This document shows positions 54,001 through 64,000 of a stretch of 64,000 bases of DNA, one piece after another. Where the stretch lies: assembly GCF_020520425.1 (NCBI RefSeq), contig NC_079491.1, positions 47,854,027 to 47,918,026 of the forward strand, given 5' to 3'. The stretch's first letter is position 1. Every line of letters begins with the position of its first letter. The DNA is from Spinacia oleracea (lineage: Eukaryota > Streptophyta > Magnoliopsida > Caryophyllales > Amaranthaceae). A model generated the notes under the pieces. The model was not told where the DNA came from, did not search any database, and saw only the letters and a program-made list of their open reading frames with translations. Both the position numbers and the translations under genes were made by a program.

Positions 54001-55042
54001 AAGTTCCTACAGCTAATGCAGCAATCCGTGCTCCATTTCCCACTCGTAGGTCGACTTCACCCTTGCTTAACTTTCTACTTCTTCTTAGTCCCTGTGGATT
54101 GGAACATAAGTGTGAGCCACAACCTGTATCTAATACCCAAGAAGTTGAATTAGCAAGTATACAGTCTATAACGAAAATACCTGAAGATGGAACGACTGTT
54201 CCGTTCTTCTGATCTTCCTTTAGCTTTGGACATTCTCTTTTGTAATGGCCTATTCCATCACAATAAAGACAGCTTGATGTGGACTTGTCCTGCTTTGATT
54301 TAGCATTGCCCTTGGACCTTCCACCTTTCTTGAACGGTCTCTTTCTAGCCTTGAGTAAATCTTTGGCTTCACAGTCCAGTATTATTTCAGCCTTTCTGAC
54401 AAGGTGAACAAATTCTGCAACTGTTTCTTCTCTTGGTTCACTTAGGTATAGTTGCTTGAAGCGACCAAACCCACTGTGTAGTGAATTGAGCAAGACAGAG
54501 ACTGCCATCCTTTCGCTTATTGGTGTTCCTAGCAGACTTAGGCGATCAAAGTATGAACGCATAAGATCCACATGGAACCTCAGTGGGACGCCTACCCTCT
54601 GTTTAGTGCGAAGGAGCTGAACATGTGTTTCTTGGACCTCCATCCTATAACACCTGTTGGGAGAACTAACCTTTAGACCAGACATTGATTCAATCAACTC
54701 ATGGACGTTCAGGTCCCTGTCCTCCGTACTTCCACGACAGATATCCCTCAGATTTTTGATGAGCGTAAAAGGTTCATAGGCTACAAACCTTTTAGCCCAA
54801 TCATCAGGGATATTGTTCAGCATGAGACTCATAACCTTTTTGAGATCCGCATCCCAGGCGTAAAATCTCTCAGGCGTCATGTCTCTGGCATAGTAGCTTG
54901 GCATGGGATGTGACAGTACATACTCAAGTCCATTGAGTTTGACTATTTCAACTAGCTTAGCTTCCCATTCAAGAAAATTTGTCAGGTTCAGCTTGACCAT
55001 AAGCTCAGAACCCATGATGATGTTTTGATTGTTGTTTGCCAT
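51056..55042 (-). CDS. Gag-pol polyprotein of Copia-1
   Basis: The start MANNNQ (ATG 55042) is chosen because Copia-2 has the same start context; the frame is open 14 codons further up. About 1328 residues without stops. Gag (UBN2-like, about 1-265) ends with knuckle CLYCDGIGHYKREC. Protease has 'WVLDTGCGSHLC'. Integrase has 'HCRLGHINLKRL...CESC', 'FTDDFSRYGYVY' and 'GTPQWNGVSERRNRTLLD'. RT has 'QMDVKTAFLNG', 'YGLKQASRSW' and 'LVLYVDDILLIGND'. RNase H has 'YTDASFQTDKDDFRSQSGFV' and 'STTEAEYIAA'. It ends IKHIGEWL. The domain order protease-integrase-RT-RNase H is that of Ty1/Copia. All catalytic motifs look intact. Confidence 0.95.
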   Translation of the reverse strand: MANNNQNIIMGSELMVKLNLTNFLEWEAKLVEIVKLNGLEYVLSHPMPSYYARDMTPERFYAWDADLKKVMSLMLNNIPDDWAKRFVAYEPFTLIKNLRDICRGSTEDRDLNVHELIESMSGLKVSSPNRCYRMEVQETHVQLLRTKQRVGVPLRFHVDLMRSYFDRLSLLGTPISERMAVSVLLNSLHSGFGRFKQLYLSEPREETVAEFVHLVRKAEIILDCEAKDLLKARKRPFKKGGRSKGNAKSKQDKSTSSCLYCDGIGHYKRECPKLKEDQKNGTVVPSSGIFVIDCILANSTSWVLDTGCGSHLCSNPQGLRRSRKLSKGEVDLRVGNGARIAALAVGTYYLSLPSGLVLELEECFHVPSLTKNIISVSCLDAKGFSFLIKDNSCSFYFKEMFYGSTRLVNGLYLLDHDKQVYNINTKKAKKDDSDLTYLWHCRLGHINLKRLERLQKEGILEPFDLEDYGKCESCLLGKMTKQPFSKVGERANELLGLIHTDVCGPMSTNARGGFSYFITFTDDFSRYGYVYLMKHKSESFDKFKEFQSEVENQLGKKIKALRSDRGGEYLSYEFDDHLKECGIISELTPPGTPQWNGVSERRNRTLLDMVRSMMGQAELPLEFWGHALNTAALTINRAPSKAVEKTPYELWFGKPPNVSFLKIWGCEVYVKRLISDKLHPKSDKCILVGYPKETKGYYFYNTSENKVFVARDGVFLEKDHISKMTSGRKVDLEEIRVEQQTLENAQDDIQDETQRSLEESGENHGQSRNVTPRRSQRYRSQPERYLGILTNESYDVLLLESDEPATYKQAMTSPSSKQWQEAMQSELDSMSENQVWDLVDLPDGYQAIGSKWVFKLKKEKDGKLEVFKARLVAKGYRQVHGVDYDETFSPVAMLKSIRIMLAIAAYYDYEIWQMDVKTAFLNGVLTETVFMTQPEGFEDPKNAKKVCKLNKSIYGLKQASRSWNIRFDEAVSDFGFIKNADESCVYKKVSGSKIAFLVLYVDDILLIGNDIPMLNSVKIWLGKCFSMKDLGEAQYILGIKIYRDRSKRMIGLSQSTYINKVLDRFKMADSKRGYLPMSHGMTLSKTQCPKTLDERRRMNGIPYASLIGSIMYAMICTRPDVAYALSATSRYQSDPGEAHWTAAKNILKYLKRHKDDFLVYGGDDELIVKGYTDASFQTDKDDFRSQSGFVFCLNGGAVSWKSAKQSTIADSTTEAEYIAAHEAAKEAIWLRKFIGELGVVPSIKGPIALYCDNNGAIAQAKEPRHHQRVKHVLRRFHLLREFVERKEVEISKIGTDDNISDPLTKPLPQAKHNSHTAAMGIKHIGEWL

Positions 55043-57586
55043 ATTAAAACTACAATTGAAAAGAATAAACAAATAAATAACCATTCACAGTTTCTCTTAA
55101 TAAACTTAAATTCTAGCATACATGCATAATTCAATGTTTATTAAGCATTTTATTCAAGTTATGTGTTCCGGCAGGTGTGAATAAAATGATTCCAAGATCC
55201 CAAAATCATTGAAGAACTAAGCACAGTTTGTCGACTTAATCCTAGAACATCTTAGGTAAGCAAAAGCCTTTTTCTAATAGTCTAGAAACTATTCTTGGTT
55301 GATAGGTACGTCTAAGAACTTATTAGGTAAACCTATCGATTTTGCCACGACATAAAAGGACTCCTTACTTATATCGTTGAGTTTCACCAAAACTAACATG
55401 TACTCACAATTGTTTGTGTACCTTGCCCCTTTAGGACCAATAAGTAACACCTCGCTGAGCGAAAACTATTACTAGATTGATGTAAAGGATATCCAAGCAA
55501 GTGTATATTTTGGCATGGCACCTTTTAACTCAATTTTTAAGTTTGGAACTTAAGGCTCTTACTATGTTGGTTAGATTTTAAGTGAACTAAAATCCTTAAT
55601 CATGCAACATAATCAAGCTTTTGATCTCATGCATCTTAAGACATATTTAAAAGCAATAAATAACTTAAAACATGCATAAGATAAATGTGATCTAGTATGG
55701 CCCGACTTCATCTTGAAGCTTTGACTTCAAAGTCCGTCTTGAAAATCTCCGTGGGAGGCACCATTTTCTTCAAATAGGATAAGCTATAACTAATTACAAC
55801 TATTTGATGGTTCGCAGACCATATTTGAATTGAAAAATAACTTTGGTACTTTAGACCAATTACATTCAAATTAATGGTACGCAGACCATATTTTCTATCC
55901 TATTTGGGCCATACTAGTCACTTCATAACCTGCAAAACAGTACATATACAACATATATACCATTCACCCATTCATTATCATGAATGGCCCACATAGCTGG
56001 TTAGTAAAACACATTATGCATCACGTAAACATTTGCAGCAATTAATCAAGGGCACCAATAATCTACCAATTATTCAGTCCTTATTAATTCTAATCAAGTT
56101 GTTTTAACCTTAAGGATTTGTAGACCTAATCAAGAGTTTATGACTAAAAAGCGCCCCCACTTAAACCAATAAATTCATATGCTTTACTAATTTTAAACAT
56201 AAAAATGTATTTCTAGTCTAACCGGAAACATACAAATTTAATTAAAATTTAAAGCTCATATAAATTTATAATTGAATCCAAAAAGTTTAATTTAATTTCA
56301 GTCGTTATTTAAACTAATTCATGATTTTAATTTTAGTAAAATAATTAGAATAAATAAAATTTATTATAATTACAATATTCAAAATTAAAATCCAAGAAAA
56401 TAATTTAAATTATTAATTTTAAAATTAATTAAAATTACGTGAACTGAAATTTTCAAATTAAACATTCAAAACGATCTAATCGTAACGCAAACACCCTACG
56501 CATTGCACGCCCATGGGCCGCACGCACACAGCCATTGCTGGCCATGTGCGCGCAGCCCATGCGCTCGTCACATAGCTGATGCATCTCCCATCGCAAGCCA
56601 TCGCACGTTGTGGTGCTCGCTGCGCGCGCCAGCGCTCATCGCACGCGAGCCATCGCTCGCAGTGCGCGCTCGCCAGCGCTCGCTGCGCACGCTCCATAGC
56701 TCGCTGTGCGCGCGAGCCATTGCTCGCTGTGCGCGCGAGCCATCGCTCGTTGTGCGCGCGAGCCATCGCTCGCTGTGCGCGCGACATCGCTCGCTGTGCG
56801 CGCGAGCAACGCTGGGCGCAGCGCTCGTGGCACGCGAGCTTGCGCTCGCTGCGCGCGAGGCTGCGCGCTCTTGCGCGAGGCAGTGCGCGTTGTGGCGCAG
56901 CTCGCTTGCTGCCCACACGCGACTGCCTTGGCTTGCTTTTCGCCCATGCCCATTTGTTCATAGCTTGTGGCCCACGACACAAGGCAGGGCTGCTGCCTTG
57001 TGCTCGTGCACCATGCCTTGCTCATTGCATTGGTGCCGCACGGGCGACGAGCTCCCTTGCTCGTCGTCGTATGCCCGCACTATACAACACCCCTTAAGGG
57101 TAACACGAAGCGTCCATTGCTTTGTGCGTGCAAGTTATATGAACGAATCGCATAAAAATTTAAAATTTATATTTAAAATTAATGACAAATTAATAAATAA
57201 TATTAATTTCATAATTTTAGGGCGAAATATCGAAAATTTATTATTCAATTGATTTCCGATTGTTATGGATTCAAGTCTAGGTCATAAAAATTTAAAATTT
57301 ATCATAAATTTACAATTTTTATGGTGGTTTTTAATCATAGGTTTCTAATTAAATTATAATTAATTATGAAAATCAAATTAATTCTAAATTATTCTAATTT
57401 TCAACAAATTAATCATAATTACAAATTAGATTGCATAATTAACAAGACTAGGCATTCAAACTTGTTAAACATATGCAGTAGGTCAATCAAAAATTCAAGA
57501 TTTATCAACAAGAATCGCAAATATTTAATTTAACATCTTAAATTTACGAAATTTTGCATTCGAAAAACTAAAACCTTCGAAAAGTC
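55043..57586 (-). other. Leader of Copia-1; left arm of a long inverted repeat
   Basis: Long noncoding leader whose reverse complement is found at 59297-61812. It contains an AT-rich part, a GC-rich tandem-repeat part (56500-57080) and, just before the ATG, 'TTTTCAATTGTAG', which looks like a splice acceptor. Ala/Arg/Ser-rich ORFs in the GC-rich part are not supported as genes. Confidence 0.7.
56590..56870. repeat. GC-rich repeats in the left arm
   Basis: Units like 'gcgcgcgagccatcgctcgc' repeat with about 21-27 bp spacing. They correspond to 60030-60240 in the right arm, where the variant is 'gcgcgcccagcgagcgatg', with different copy number. Confidence 0.8.
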
Positions 57587-57962
57587 ATAGCTTAGGTTTT
57601 CATGTTAGTTTTATTATGATTTTTCGTATCATTTTTATGTTTTCTTTCCATCTTGTGCATCATAGGTGAATCTTGTAGAAAATGGTGGAAAACCAAGTAG
57701 ATTGGAGCAAAAACAGAGCTGTGCGACCGAACATGGTCTTGTACTCCCAAACAGTGAAGAAAAGGTGGACTCAAGGAAGAAGCACCTCTGTGCGATCGAA
57801 CGACTTTTCTTGTTCGATCGCACAAAGGAGCCCTTGTGCGGTCGTGTTCTGTTCAACGACCGCACAAAATGGAATTTCTAGACAGAATGTCCCCAGTTTT
57901 GGCATTCGATCACACATCATATCACTCGCCCGCACAAGGATTTGTGTGCACACACAGAGTTG
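57587..57962 (+). mobile_element. Fragment of LTR A inside the Copia-1 5' region
   Basis: It matches the reverse complement of about 12945-13340: 'cttaggttttcatgttag', 'ccatcttgtgcatcatagg', and the TGCGATCGAAC palindromes. It begins about 27 bp into the LTR and stops where the second Copia LTR begins, so both edges are junctions without LTR ends. Confidence 0.85.
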
Positions 57963-59264
57963 TGTTAGGTTATGATACATATGACATTACATAGATCATG
58001 CGGAAACAACCATTAACCCAGGACAACATATTATTTACACATAATCATATAGCATAATTTAGATGCATACTCTTTGTTGCGTGCCCTCCCTAGCTGCGCC
58101 CGAACCGAACAAGAACAAGTCTTTAGGACTCCAAGTGTCGTCCCTCCGTAGATAGTCCACAGCACGTCCGGATCCGCCTTAAGATTGACCAACTAGAATC
58201 GCCCTTAAGGTACTAGAAAATTTCGGCACTTTTATGAGCAAGATGTGTGTTTTAATTTTCTCTCAAAAAACTCACTTTTGAATACTTTGAAACTTGTTAT
58301 AAATTGTGAGCCCTAGCCTCATATTTATAGGGGTATGGAAAGGGAATCGAAATCCTATTCAGATACAAATTAATTAAACCTAGAATCCTACAAGAACTCT
58401 AATTTAATTAATTTATCAAATAGAATTAGGAATTTAATCATTAACCGAACTCTGCATGTTTTAGGAAACGTGCACGAACACAAACACTTGCACACACACG
58501 CACGGCAGCCACGATGGGCCCCCATGCGTGCGCGCGAGCAGCAGCCTACGCAGCGCACGCGCGCGCTGCGCGTGCTGTGCGCGCTGTGCGCGCTGCGCAG
58601 CCTGCTAGGCCTGGCCTTGCGCTGGGCCTGGCGTGGCTGTTTGTGCGGCGCGCTTGGCTTGCTGGGCGATGGCCTGGCTTCGTGCTGGGCCTCGTCCGGC
58701 AGGCCTCGTCCGATGCTTATTCGTACGATGCGCTTCCGATTAAATTTTCCGATTCCGGAATTCATTTCCGATACGAACAATATTTAATATTTCCGATTCC
58801 GGAATTAATTTCCGTTTCGAACAAATATTTAATATTTCCGTTTCCGGAATTATTTTCCGATTCCGGTAATATTTCCGATTCTGACAATATTTCCGTTTCC
58901 GGCAATATTTCCGATTCTGGCAATATTTCCATTTCCGATAATATTTTCCGATACGTACCATGTTTCCGTTTCTGGCAACATCTACGACTTGGATAATATT
59001 TATATTTCCGATACGATCCATATTTCCGTTTCCGGCAATATCATCGTTTCCGGAGTATTCATTTCTTGCCTGTGACGATCTTAGCTCCCACTGAAACCAA
59101 GATCCGTCGGTTCCGAATATTCATAGATGGAGTATTTAATGCCATTAAATACTTGATCCGTTTACGTACTATTTGTGTGACCCTACGGGTTCAGTCAAGA
59201 GTAAGCTGTGGATTAATATCATTAATTCCACTTGAACTGAAGCGGCCTCTAGCTAGGCATTCAG
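57963..59264 (-). mobile_element. Second Copia LTR copy, truncated at its 5' side
   Basis: It matches 48801-50094 nearly base for base outside the GC-rich core. It then departs at 'gcattcag', so about 97 bp of the LTR start (minus sense) are missing. Orientation agrees with a 5' LTR of Copia-1. Confidence 0.85.
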
Positions 59265-59296
59265 TTCAACCGAACCCAGAATTCTCAAATTCGAAG

Positions 59297-61812
59297 CCTA
59301 ACTATGACTTTTCGAAGATTTTAGTTTTTCGAATGCAAAATTTCGTAAATTTAAGATGTTAAATTAAATATTTGCGATTCTTGTTGATAAATCTTGAATT
59401 TTTTATTGACCTACTGCATATGTTTAACAAGTTTGAATGCCTAGTCTTGTTAATTATGCAATCTAATTTGTAATTATGATTAATTTGTTGAAAATTAGAA
59501 TAATTTAGAATTAATTTGATTTTCATAATTAATTGTAATTTAATTAGAAACCTATGATTAAAAACCACCATAAAAATTGTAAATTTATGATAAATTTTAA
59601 ATTTTTATGACCTAGACTTGAATCCATAACAATCGGAAATCAATTGGATAATAAATTTTCGATTTTTTCGCCCTAAAATTATGAAATTAATATTATTTAT
59701 TAATTTGTCATTAATTTTAAATATAAATTTTAAATTTTATGCGATTCGTTCATAAAACTTGCACGCACGAAGCAATGGACGCTTCGTGTTACCCTTAAGG
59801 GGTGTTGTATAATGCGGGCATGCGACGACGAGCAAGGGAGCTCGTCGCCCGTGCGGCACGAATGCAATGAGCAAGGGCGTAGTGCACGAGCGCAAGGCAG
59901 CAACCCTGCCTTGTGTCGTGTGCCACGAGCAATGGACGAATGGGCATGGGCGAAGGGCGAGCCAAGGCAGTCGCGTGTGGGCAGCAAGCGAGCTGCGCCA
60001 CAACGCGCGCTGCCTCGCACAAGAGCGCGCAGCGAGCGCAAGCTCGCGTGCCACGAGCGCTGCGCCCAGCATTGCTCGCGCGCACAGCGAGCGATGTCGC
60101 CCGCCCAGCGAGCGATGTCGCGCGCCCAGCGAGCGATGGCTCGCGCGCCCAGCGAGCGATGTCTTGCGCCCAGCGAGCGATGTCGCGCGCGCACTGCGAG
60201 CGATAGCTCGCGTGCGATGAGCGCTGGCGCGCGCAGCGAGCACCAATGCGTGCGGAGGCTTGCGATGGGGATGCAGCAGCTATGCGACGAGCGCATGGGC
60301 TGCGCGCACATGGCCAGCAATGGCTGTGTGCGTGCGGCCCATGGGCGTGCAACGCGTAGGGTGTTTGCGTTACGATTAAAGATCGTTTTGAATGTTTAAT
60401 TTGAAAATTTCAGTTCACGTAATTTTAATTAATTTTAAAATTAATAATTTAAATTATTTTCTTGGATTTTAATTTTGAATATTATAATTATAATAAATGT
60501 TATTTATTCTAATTATTTTACTAAAATTAAAATCATGAATTAATTTAAATACGACTGAAATTAAATTAAACTTTTGGATTCAATTATAAATTGATATGAG
60601 CTTTAAATTTTAATTAAATTTGTATGTTTCCGGTTGGACTAGAAATACATTTTTATGTTTAAAATTAGTAAAGCATATAAATTTATTGGTTTAAGTGGGA
60701 GCGCTTTTTAGTCATAAACTCTTGATTAGGTCTACAAATCCTTAAGGTTAAAACAACTTGATTAGAATTAATAAGGACTGAATAATTGGTAGATTATTGG
60801 TGCCCTTGATTAATTGCTGCAAATGTTTACGTGATGCATAATGTGTTTTACTAACCAGCTATGTGGGCCATTCATGATAATGAATGGGTGAATGGTATAT
60901 ATTGTATATGTACTGTTTTGCAGGTTATGAAGTGACTAGTATGGCCCAAATAGGATAGAAAATATGGTATGCGTACCATTAATTTGAATGTAATTGGTCT
61001 AAAGTACCAAAGTTATTTTTCAATTCAAATATGGTCTGCGAACCATCAAATAGTTGTAATTAGTTATAGCTTATCCTATTTGAAGAAAATGGTGCCTCCC
61101 ACGGAGATTTTCAAGACGGACTTTGAAGTCAAAGCTTCAAGATGAAGTCGGGCCATACTAGATCACATTTAATCTTATGCATATTTTAAGTTATTTATTG
61201 CTTTTAAATATGTCTTAAAATGCATGAGATCAAAAGCTTGATTATGTTGCATGATTAAGGATTTTAGTTCACTTAAAATCTAACCAACATAGTAAGAGCC
61301 TTAAGTTCCAAACTTAAAAATTGAGTTAAAAGGTGCCATGCCAAAATATACACTTGCTTGGATATCCTTTACATCAATCTAGTAATAGTTTTCGCTCAGC
61401 GAGGTGTTACTTATTGGTCCTAAAGGGGCAAGGTACACAAATAATTGTGAGTACATGTTAGTTTTGGTGAAACTCAACGATATAAGTAAGGAGTCCTTTT
61501 ATGTCGTGGCAAAATCGATAGGTTTACCTAATAAGTTCTTAGACGTACCTATCAACCAAGAATAGTTTCTAGACTATTAGCAAAAGGCTTTTGCTTACCT
61601 AAGATGTTCTAGGATTAAGTCGACACACTGTGCTTAGTTCTTCAATGATTTTAGGATCTTGGAATCATTTTATTCACACCTGCCGGAACACATAACTTGA
61701 ATAAAATGCTTAATAAACATTGAATTATGCATGTATGCTAGAATTTAAGTTTATTAAGAGAAACTGTGAATGGTTATTTATATGTTTATTCTTTTCAATT
61801 GTAGTTTTTAAT
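59297..61812 (+). other. Leader of Copia-2; right arm of the inverted repeat
   Basis: Nearly identical to the reverse complement of 55043-57586, apart from the copy number of the GC-rich repeats and scattered substitutions. The likely splice acceptor before the ATG is conserved. Confidence 0.8.
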
Positions 61813-64000
61813 ATGGCAAACAACAATTCATTCAACATTCGATCAATTCTCGAAAAGGAGAAGTTGAACGGGAAAAACTTCCTTGACTGGCAAAGGAACT
61901 TGCAAATAGTTCTTATGCAGGAAGAAAAGGAGTATGTCCTGGATGAGGCGATGCCCGAAGCTGCAGGCGACGGGGTCACTCAGGCAGCCCTCAATCGTTG
62001 GATTGATGCCAACAAGGATGTGAAATGTCTAATGCTCGCCACCATGAGTGCGGATCTGCAGAAAACGTTCATCAACTCAGATGCTTTCACAATCATCAGT
62101 GAGTTGAAGAACATGTTCCAAGATCTGGCTCGAGTCGAAAGATTCGAGACTCATAGGCAAATTCTTGAGACCAAGCTTAAGAAAGGCGAGCCCGTAAGTC
62201 CACATGTTCTCAAAATGATTGGACTCATTGAGAATATGAGTCGGCTGGATCAGCAATTTTCTCAGGAAATGGCTATAGACACCATCCTACATTCTCTTCA
62301 TAGCGGGTATGATCAGTTCAAACTGAACTACAGTATGAATAGTCTGGACAAAACGCTCACTGAGCTTCACGGTATGCTGAAGACCGCTGAAAAGACGCTC
62401 AAAAGTGATAAGCAGGATGTGCTTATGGTGCGTGGGGGCAAGTTCAAGAAATCTGGAAAGAAGAGGAATGCTAAGAAAGGTGGCAACAAGGCCAGCCCAA
62501 CTAAGCAAACTGGCGCCAAATCTGCAAAGAGGAAGGTCAGTCAACCCACTTCTGAATCCGAATGCTTCTACTGCAAGAAGAAGGGGCATTGGAAGAGAGA
62601 TTGCTTGAAGCTAAAGGAAGATCAGAAGAACGGAACAGTCGTTCCATCTTCAGGTATTTTCGTTATAGACTGTATACTTGCTAATTCAACTTCTTGGGTA
62701 TTAGATACAGGTTGTGGCTCACACTTATGTTCCAATCCACAGGGACTAAGAAGAAGTAGAAAGTTAAGCAAGGGTGAAGTCGACCTACGAGTGGGAAATG
62801 GAGCACGGATTGCTGCATTAGCTGTAGGAACTTACTATTTGTCGTTGCCCTCCGGGCTAGTTTTGGAACTGGAAGAATATTTCCATGTTCCAAGTCTTAC
62901 TAAAAACATCATTTCAGTTTCTTGCTTAGATGCTAAGGGATTTTCCTTTTTAATAAAAGACAATAGTTGTTCGTTTTATTTTAAAGAGATGTTTTATGGA
63001 TCTGCTAGATTAGTCAATGGACTTTATTTATTAGATCACGACAAACAAGTATATAACATAAATACCAAAAAGGCCAAAAAGGATGATTCAGATCTCACCT
63101 ATCTGTGGCATTGTCGATTAGGCCATATAAACTTGAAACGCTTAGAAAGACTTCAAAGGGAAGGAATTCTAGAACCATTTGACTTAGAGGATTATGGTAA
63201 ATGCGAATCATGTTTACTTGGCAAAATGACAAAGCAACCTTTCTCTAAAGTTGGAGAAAGAGCAAATGAACTATTGGGTTTAATCCATACAGATGTATGT
63301 GGACCAATGAGTACAAATGCTAGAGGTGGTTTCAGCTACTTTATCACTTTCACTGATGACTTCAGTAGGTATGGTTATGTCTACCTAATGAAGCATAAGT
63401 CTGAATCCTTTGACAAATTCAAGGAACTTCAAAGTGAAGTAGAGAATCAATTAGGCAAGAAGATTAAGGCACTGCGGTCTGATAGAGGCGGTGAATATCT
63501 GAGCTATGAATTTGATGACCATCTGAAAGAATGTGGAATTCTATCAGAATTGACTCCTCCTGGAACACCACAATGGAACGGTGTGTCAGAACGGAGGAAC
63601 AGAACCTTGCTAGACATGGTCAGGTCAATGATGGGTCAGGCCGAACTTCCATTAGAATTTTGGGGACATGCACTAAATACAGCTGCACTCACTATAAATA
63701 GAGCTCCGTCTAAAGCTGTCGAAAAGACTCCATACGAATTATGGTTTGGAAAGCCTCCAAATGTGTCTTTTATTAAGATTTGGGGATGTGAAGTATATGT
63801 CAAACGATTAATTTCAGACAAACTTCATCCAAAATCTGACAAATGTATCCTTGTGGGCTATCCAAAGGAAACAAAGGGGTATTACTTCTACAATACATCT
63901 GAGAACAAAGTGTTTGTTGCTCGAGATGGTGTCTTTTTGGAGAAGGATCACATTTCCAAAATGACAAGTGGGAGAAAAGTAGACCTCCAAGAAATTCGAG
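61813..64000 (+). CDS. Gag-pol polyprotein of Copia-2, partial (window end)
   Basis: ATG at 61813 (MANNNSFNIRS) with no stop to the window end (729 codons). Gag has 'FLDWQRNLQIVLMQEEKEYV' and 'LHSLHSGYDQFKLNY' and a Lys-rich stretch, then knuckle CFYCKKKGHWKRDC. From 'LKEDQKNGTVVPSSGIF' onward it is nearly identical to Copia-1: protease 'WVLDTGCGSHLC', integrase HHCC and DDE parts ('FTDDFSRYGYVY', 'GTPQWNGVSERRNRT'). The RT and RNase H would lie outside. The gag N-terminal 260 residues are only distantly similar to those of Copia-1. Confidence 0.9.
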   Translation, partial: MANNNSFNIRSILEKEKLNGKNFLDWQRNLQIVLMQEEKEYVLDEAMPEAAGDGVTQAALNRWIDANKDVKCLMLATMSADLQKTFINSDAFTIISELKNMFQDLARVERFETHRQILETKLKKGEPVSPHVLKMIGLIENMSRLDQQFSQEMAIDTILHSLHSGYDQFKLNYSMNSLDKTLTELHGMLKTAEKTLKSDKQDVLMVRGGKFKKSGKKRNAKKGGNKASPTKQTGAKSAKRKVSQPTSESECFYCKKKGHWKRDCLKLKEDQKNGTVVPSSGIFVIDCILANSTSWVLDTGCGSHLCSNPQGLRRSRKLSKGEVDLRVGNGARIAALAVGTYYLSLPSGLVLELEEYFHVPSLTKNIISVSCLDAKGFSFLIKDNSCSFYFKEMFYGSARLVNGLYLLDHDKQVYNINTKKAKKDDSDLTYLWHCRLGHINLKRLERLQREGILEPFDLEDYGKCESCLLGKMTKQPFSKVGERANELLGLIHTDVCGPMSTNARGGFSYFITFTDDFSRYGYVYLMKHKSESFDKFKELQSEVENQLGKKIKALRSDRGGEYLSYEFDDHLKECGILSELTPPGTPQWNGVSERRNRTLLDMVRSMMGQAELPLEFWGHALNTAALTINRAPSKAVEKTPYELWFGKPPNVSFIKIWGCEVYVKRLISDKLHPKSDKCILVGYPKETKGYYFYNTSENKVFVARDGVFLEKDHISKMTSGRKVDLQEIR

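Larger units (their letters stand above)
48801..59264 (-). mobile_element. Copia-1: Ty1/Copia retrotransposon with complete gag-pol and abnormal 5' side
   Basis: 3' LTR 48801-50191, polypurine tract 50192-50202, gag-pol 55042-51056, leader 55043-57586, a foreign 376-bp piece of LTR A (57587-57962), and a second LTR copy 57963-59264 in matching orientation that lacks about 97 bp of its 5' end. No initiator-Met primer site is found between LTR and leader. The coding region is intact, but the 5' structure does not look functional. Confidence 0.75.
59265..64000 (+). mobile_element. Copia-2: Ty1/Copia element, open at window end
   Basis: Leader 59297-61812 and gag-pol from 61813, plus strand, head to head with Copia-1. 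No 5' LTR in its own orientation precedes the leader: the leader is joined, after 32 unplaced bases (59265-59296), to the truncated reverse-oriented LTR. The 3' part lies beyond the window. Confidence 0.75.

Noticed and set aside
51234-54913. Plus-strand ORFs within the Copia-1 coding region
   Set aside because: Antisense shadows of gag-pol. The same antisense ORFs recur opposite Copia-2.
56503-57252. Long Ala/Arg/Ser-rich ORFs on both strands in the GC-rich leader parts, and the mirror set at 59730-60399
   Set aside because: They overlap in many frames, follow the tandem repeats, have no family pattern and are explained by low stop-codon density in GC-rich repeats.

Overview
The window is nuclear DNA of a flowering plant, probably a eudicot. 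The evidence is Ty3/Gypsy elements primed by a tRNA-Asp-type site, Ty1/Copia elements, CACTA (En/Spm) transposons with a TNP2-type transposase, and captured host exons with GT-AG introns. I see no intact host gene, tRNA, rRNA or CRISPR array. Essentially the whole 64 kb is nested transposable elements. The species cannot be named from the sequence.

Layout. 1-1164 is the end of a Ty3 LTR (element C) inserted in the protease of a chromovirus-like element T1. T1 lies on the minus strand: gag-protease remnants at 1165-4429, broken by a solo LTR (D, 2511-3954), and its 5' LTR at 5118-11685. That LTR is split by a composite insertion (5307-10014) carrying a non-LTR reverse transcriptase with a C-terminal restriction-like nuclease domain. 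Element A (Athila-like, minus strand) follows. Its 3' LTR is 11686-13363, its polypurine tract and 3' noncoding part run to 15719, an extra ORF is at 28268-29100 plus 39905-40922, the broken gag-protease is at 41749-44803 and the primer-binding site is at 44918-44935. Element A was hit by element B (15720-28267; 5-bp target duplication CCCCC) and by CACTA-2 (29101-39904; target duplication TGG). Element B was hit in its 3' LTR by CACTA-1 (23345-28001; target duplication GAT). CACTA-2 carries a probable MITE (31885-32187).

44939-48800 holds two chromovirus-type LTR pieces in opposite orientation. From 48801 to the window end two Ty1/Copia elements stand head to head: Copia-1 (minus, complete gag-pol) and Copia-2 (plus, open to the window edge). 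Together they form a long inverted repeat around a 1.7-kb centre of scrambled LTR pieces.

How the parts work. Copia-1 encodes a full gag-protease-integrase-RT-RNaseH polyprotein but has an abnormal 5' junction. Copia-2 shares its leader and pol with Copia-1 but has an unrelated-looking gag. Element B encodes only gag and protease in one intact frame, so it would need reverse transcriptase and integrase from a relative. CACTA-2 encodes a TNP2 transposase and remnants of a second ORF ending in a Ulp1-like Cys box. CACTA-1 has matching ends but no transposase; instead it carries exons of two host-type genes (FHA-AAA ATPase and an ankyrin protein).

Most notable observations: (1) four different Ty3 LTRs each carry their own short CG-rich palindromic motif, mostly as arrays, 40-85 bp upstream of the TATA box, and in two elements the motif recurs after the gag-protease ORF; (2) a gag module swap between the two Copia copies; (3) four captured FHA exons in CACTA-1 that still splice in frame; (4) a plant RT with an R2-like domain order.
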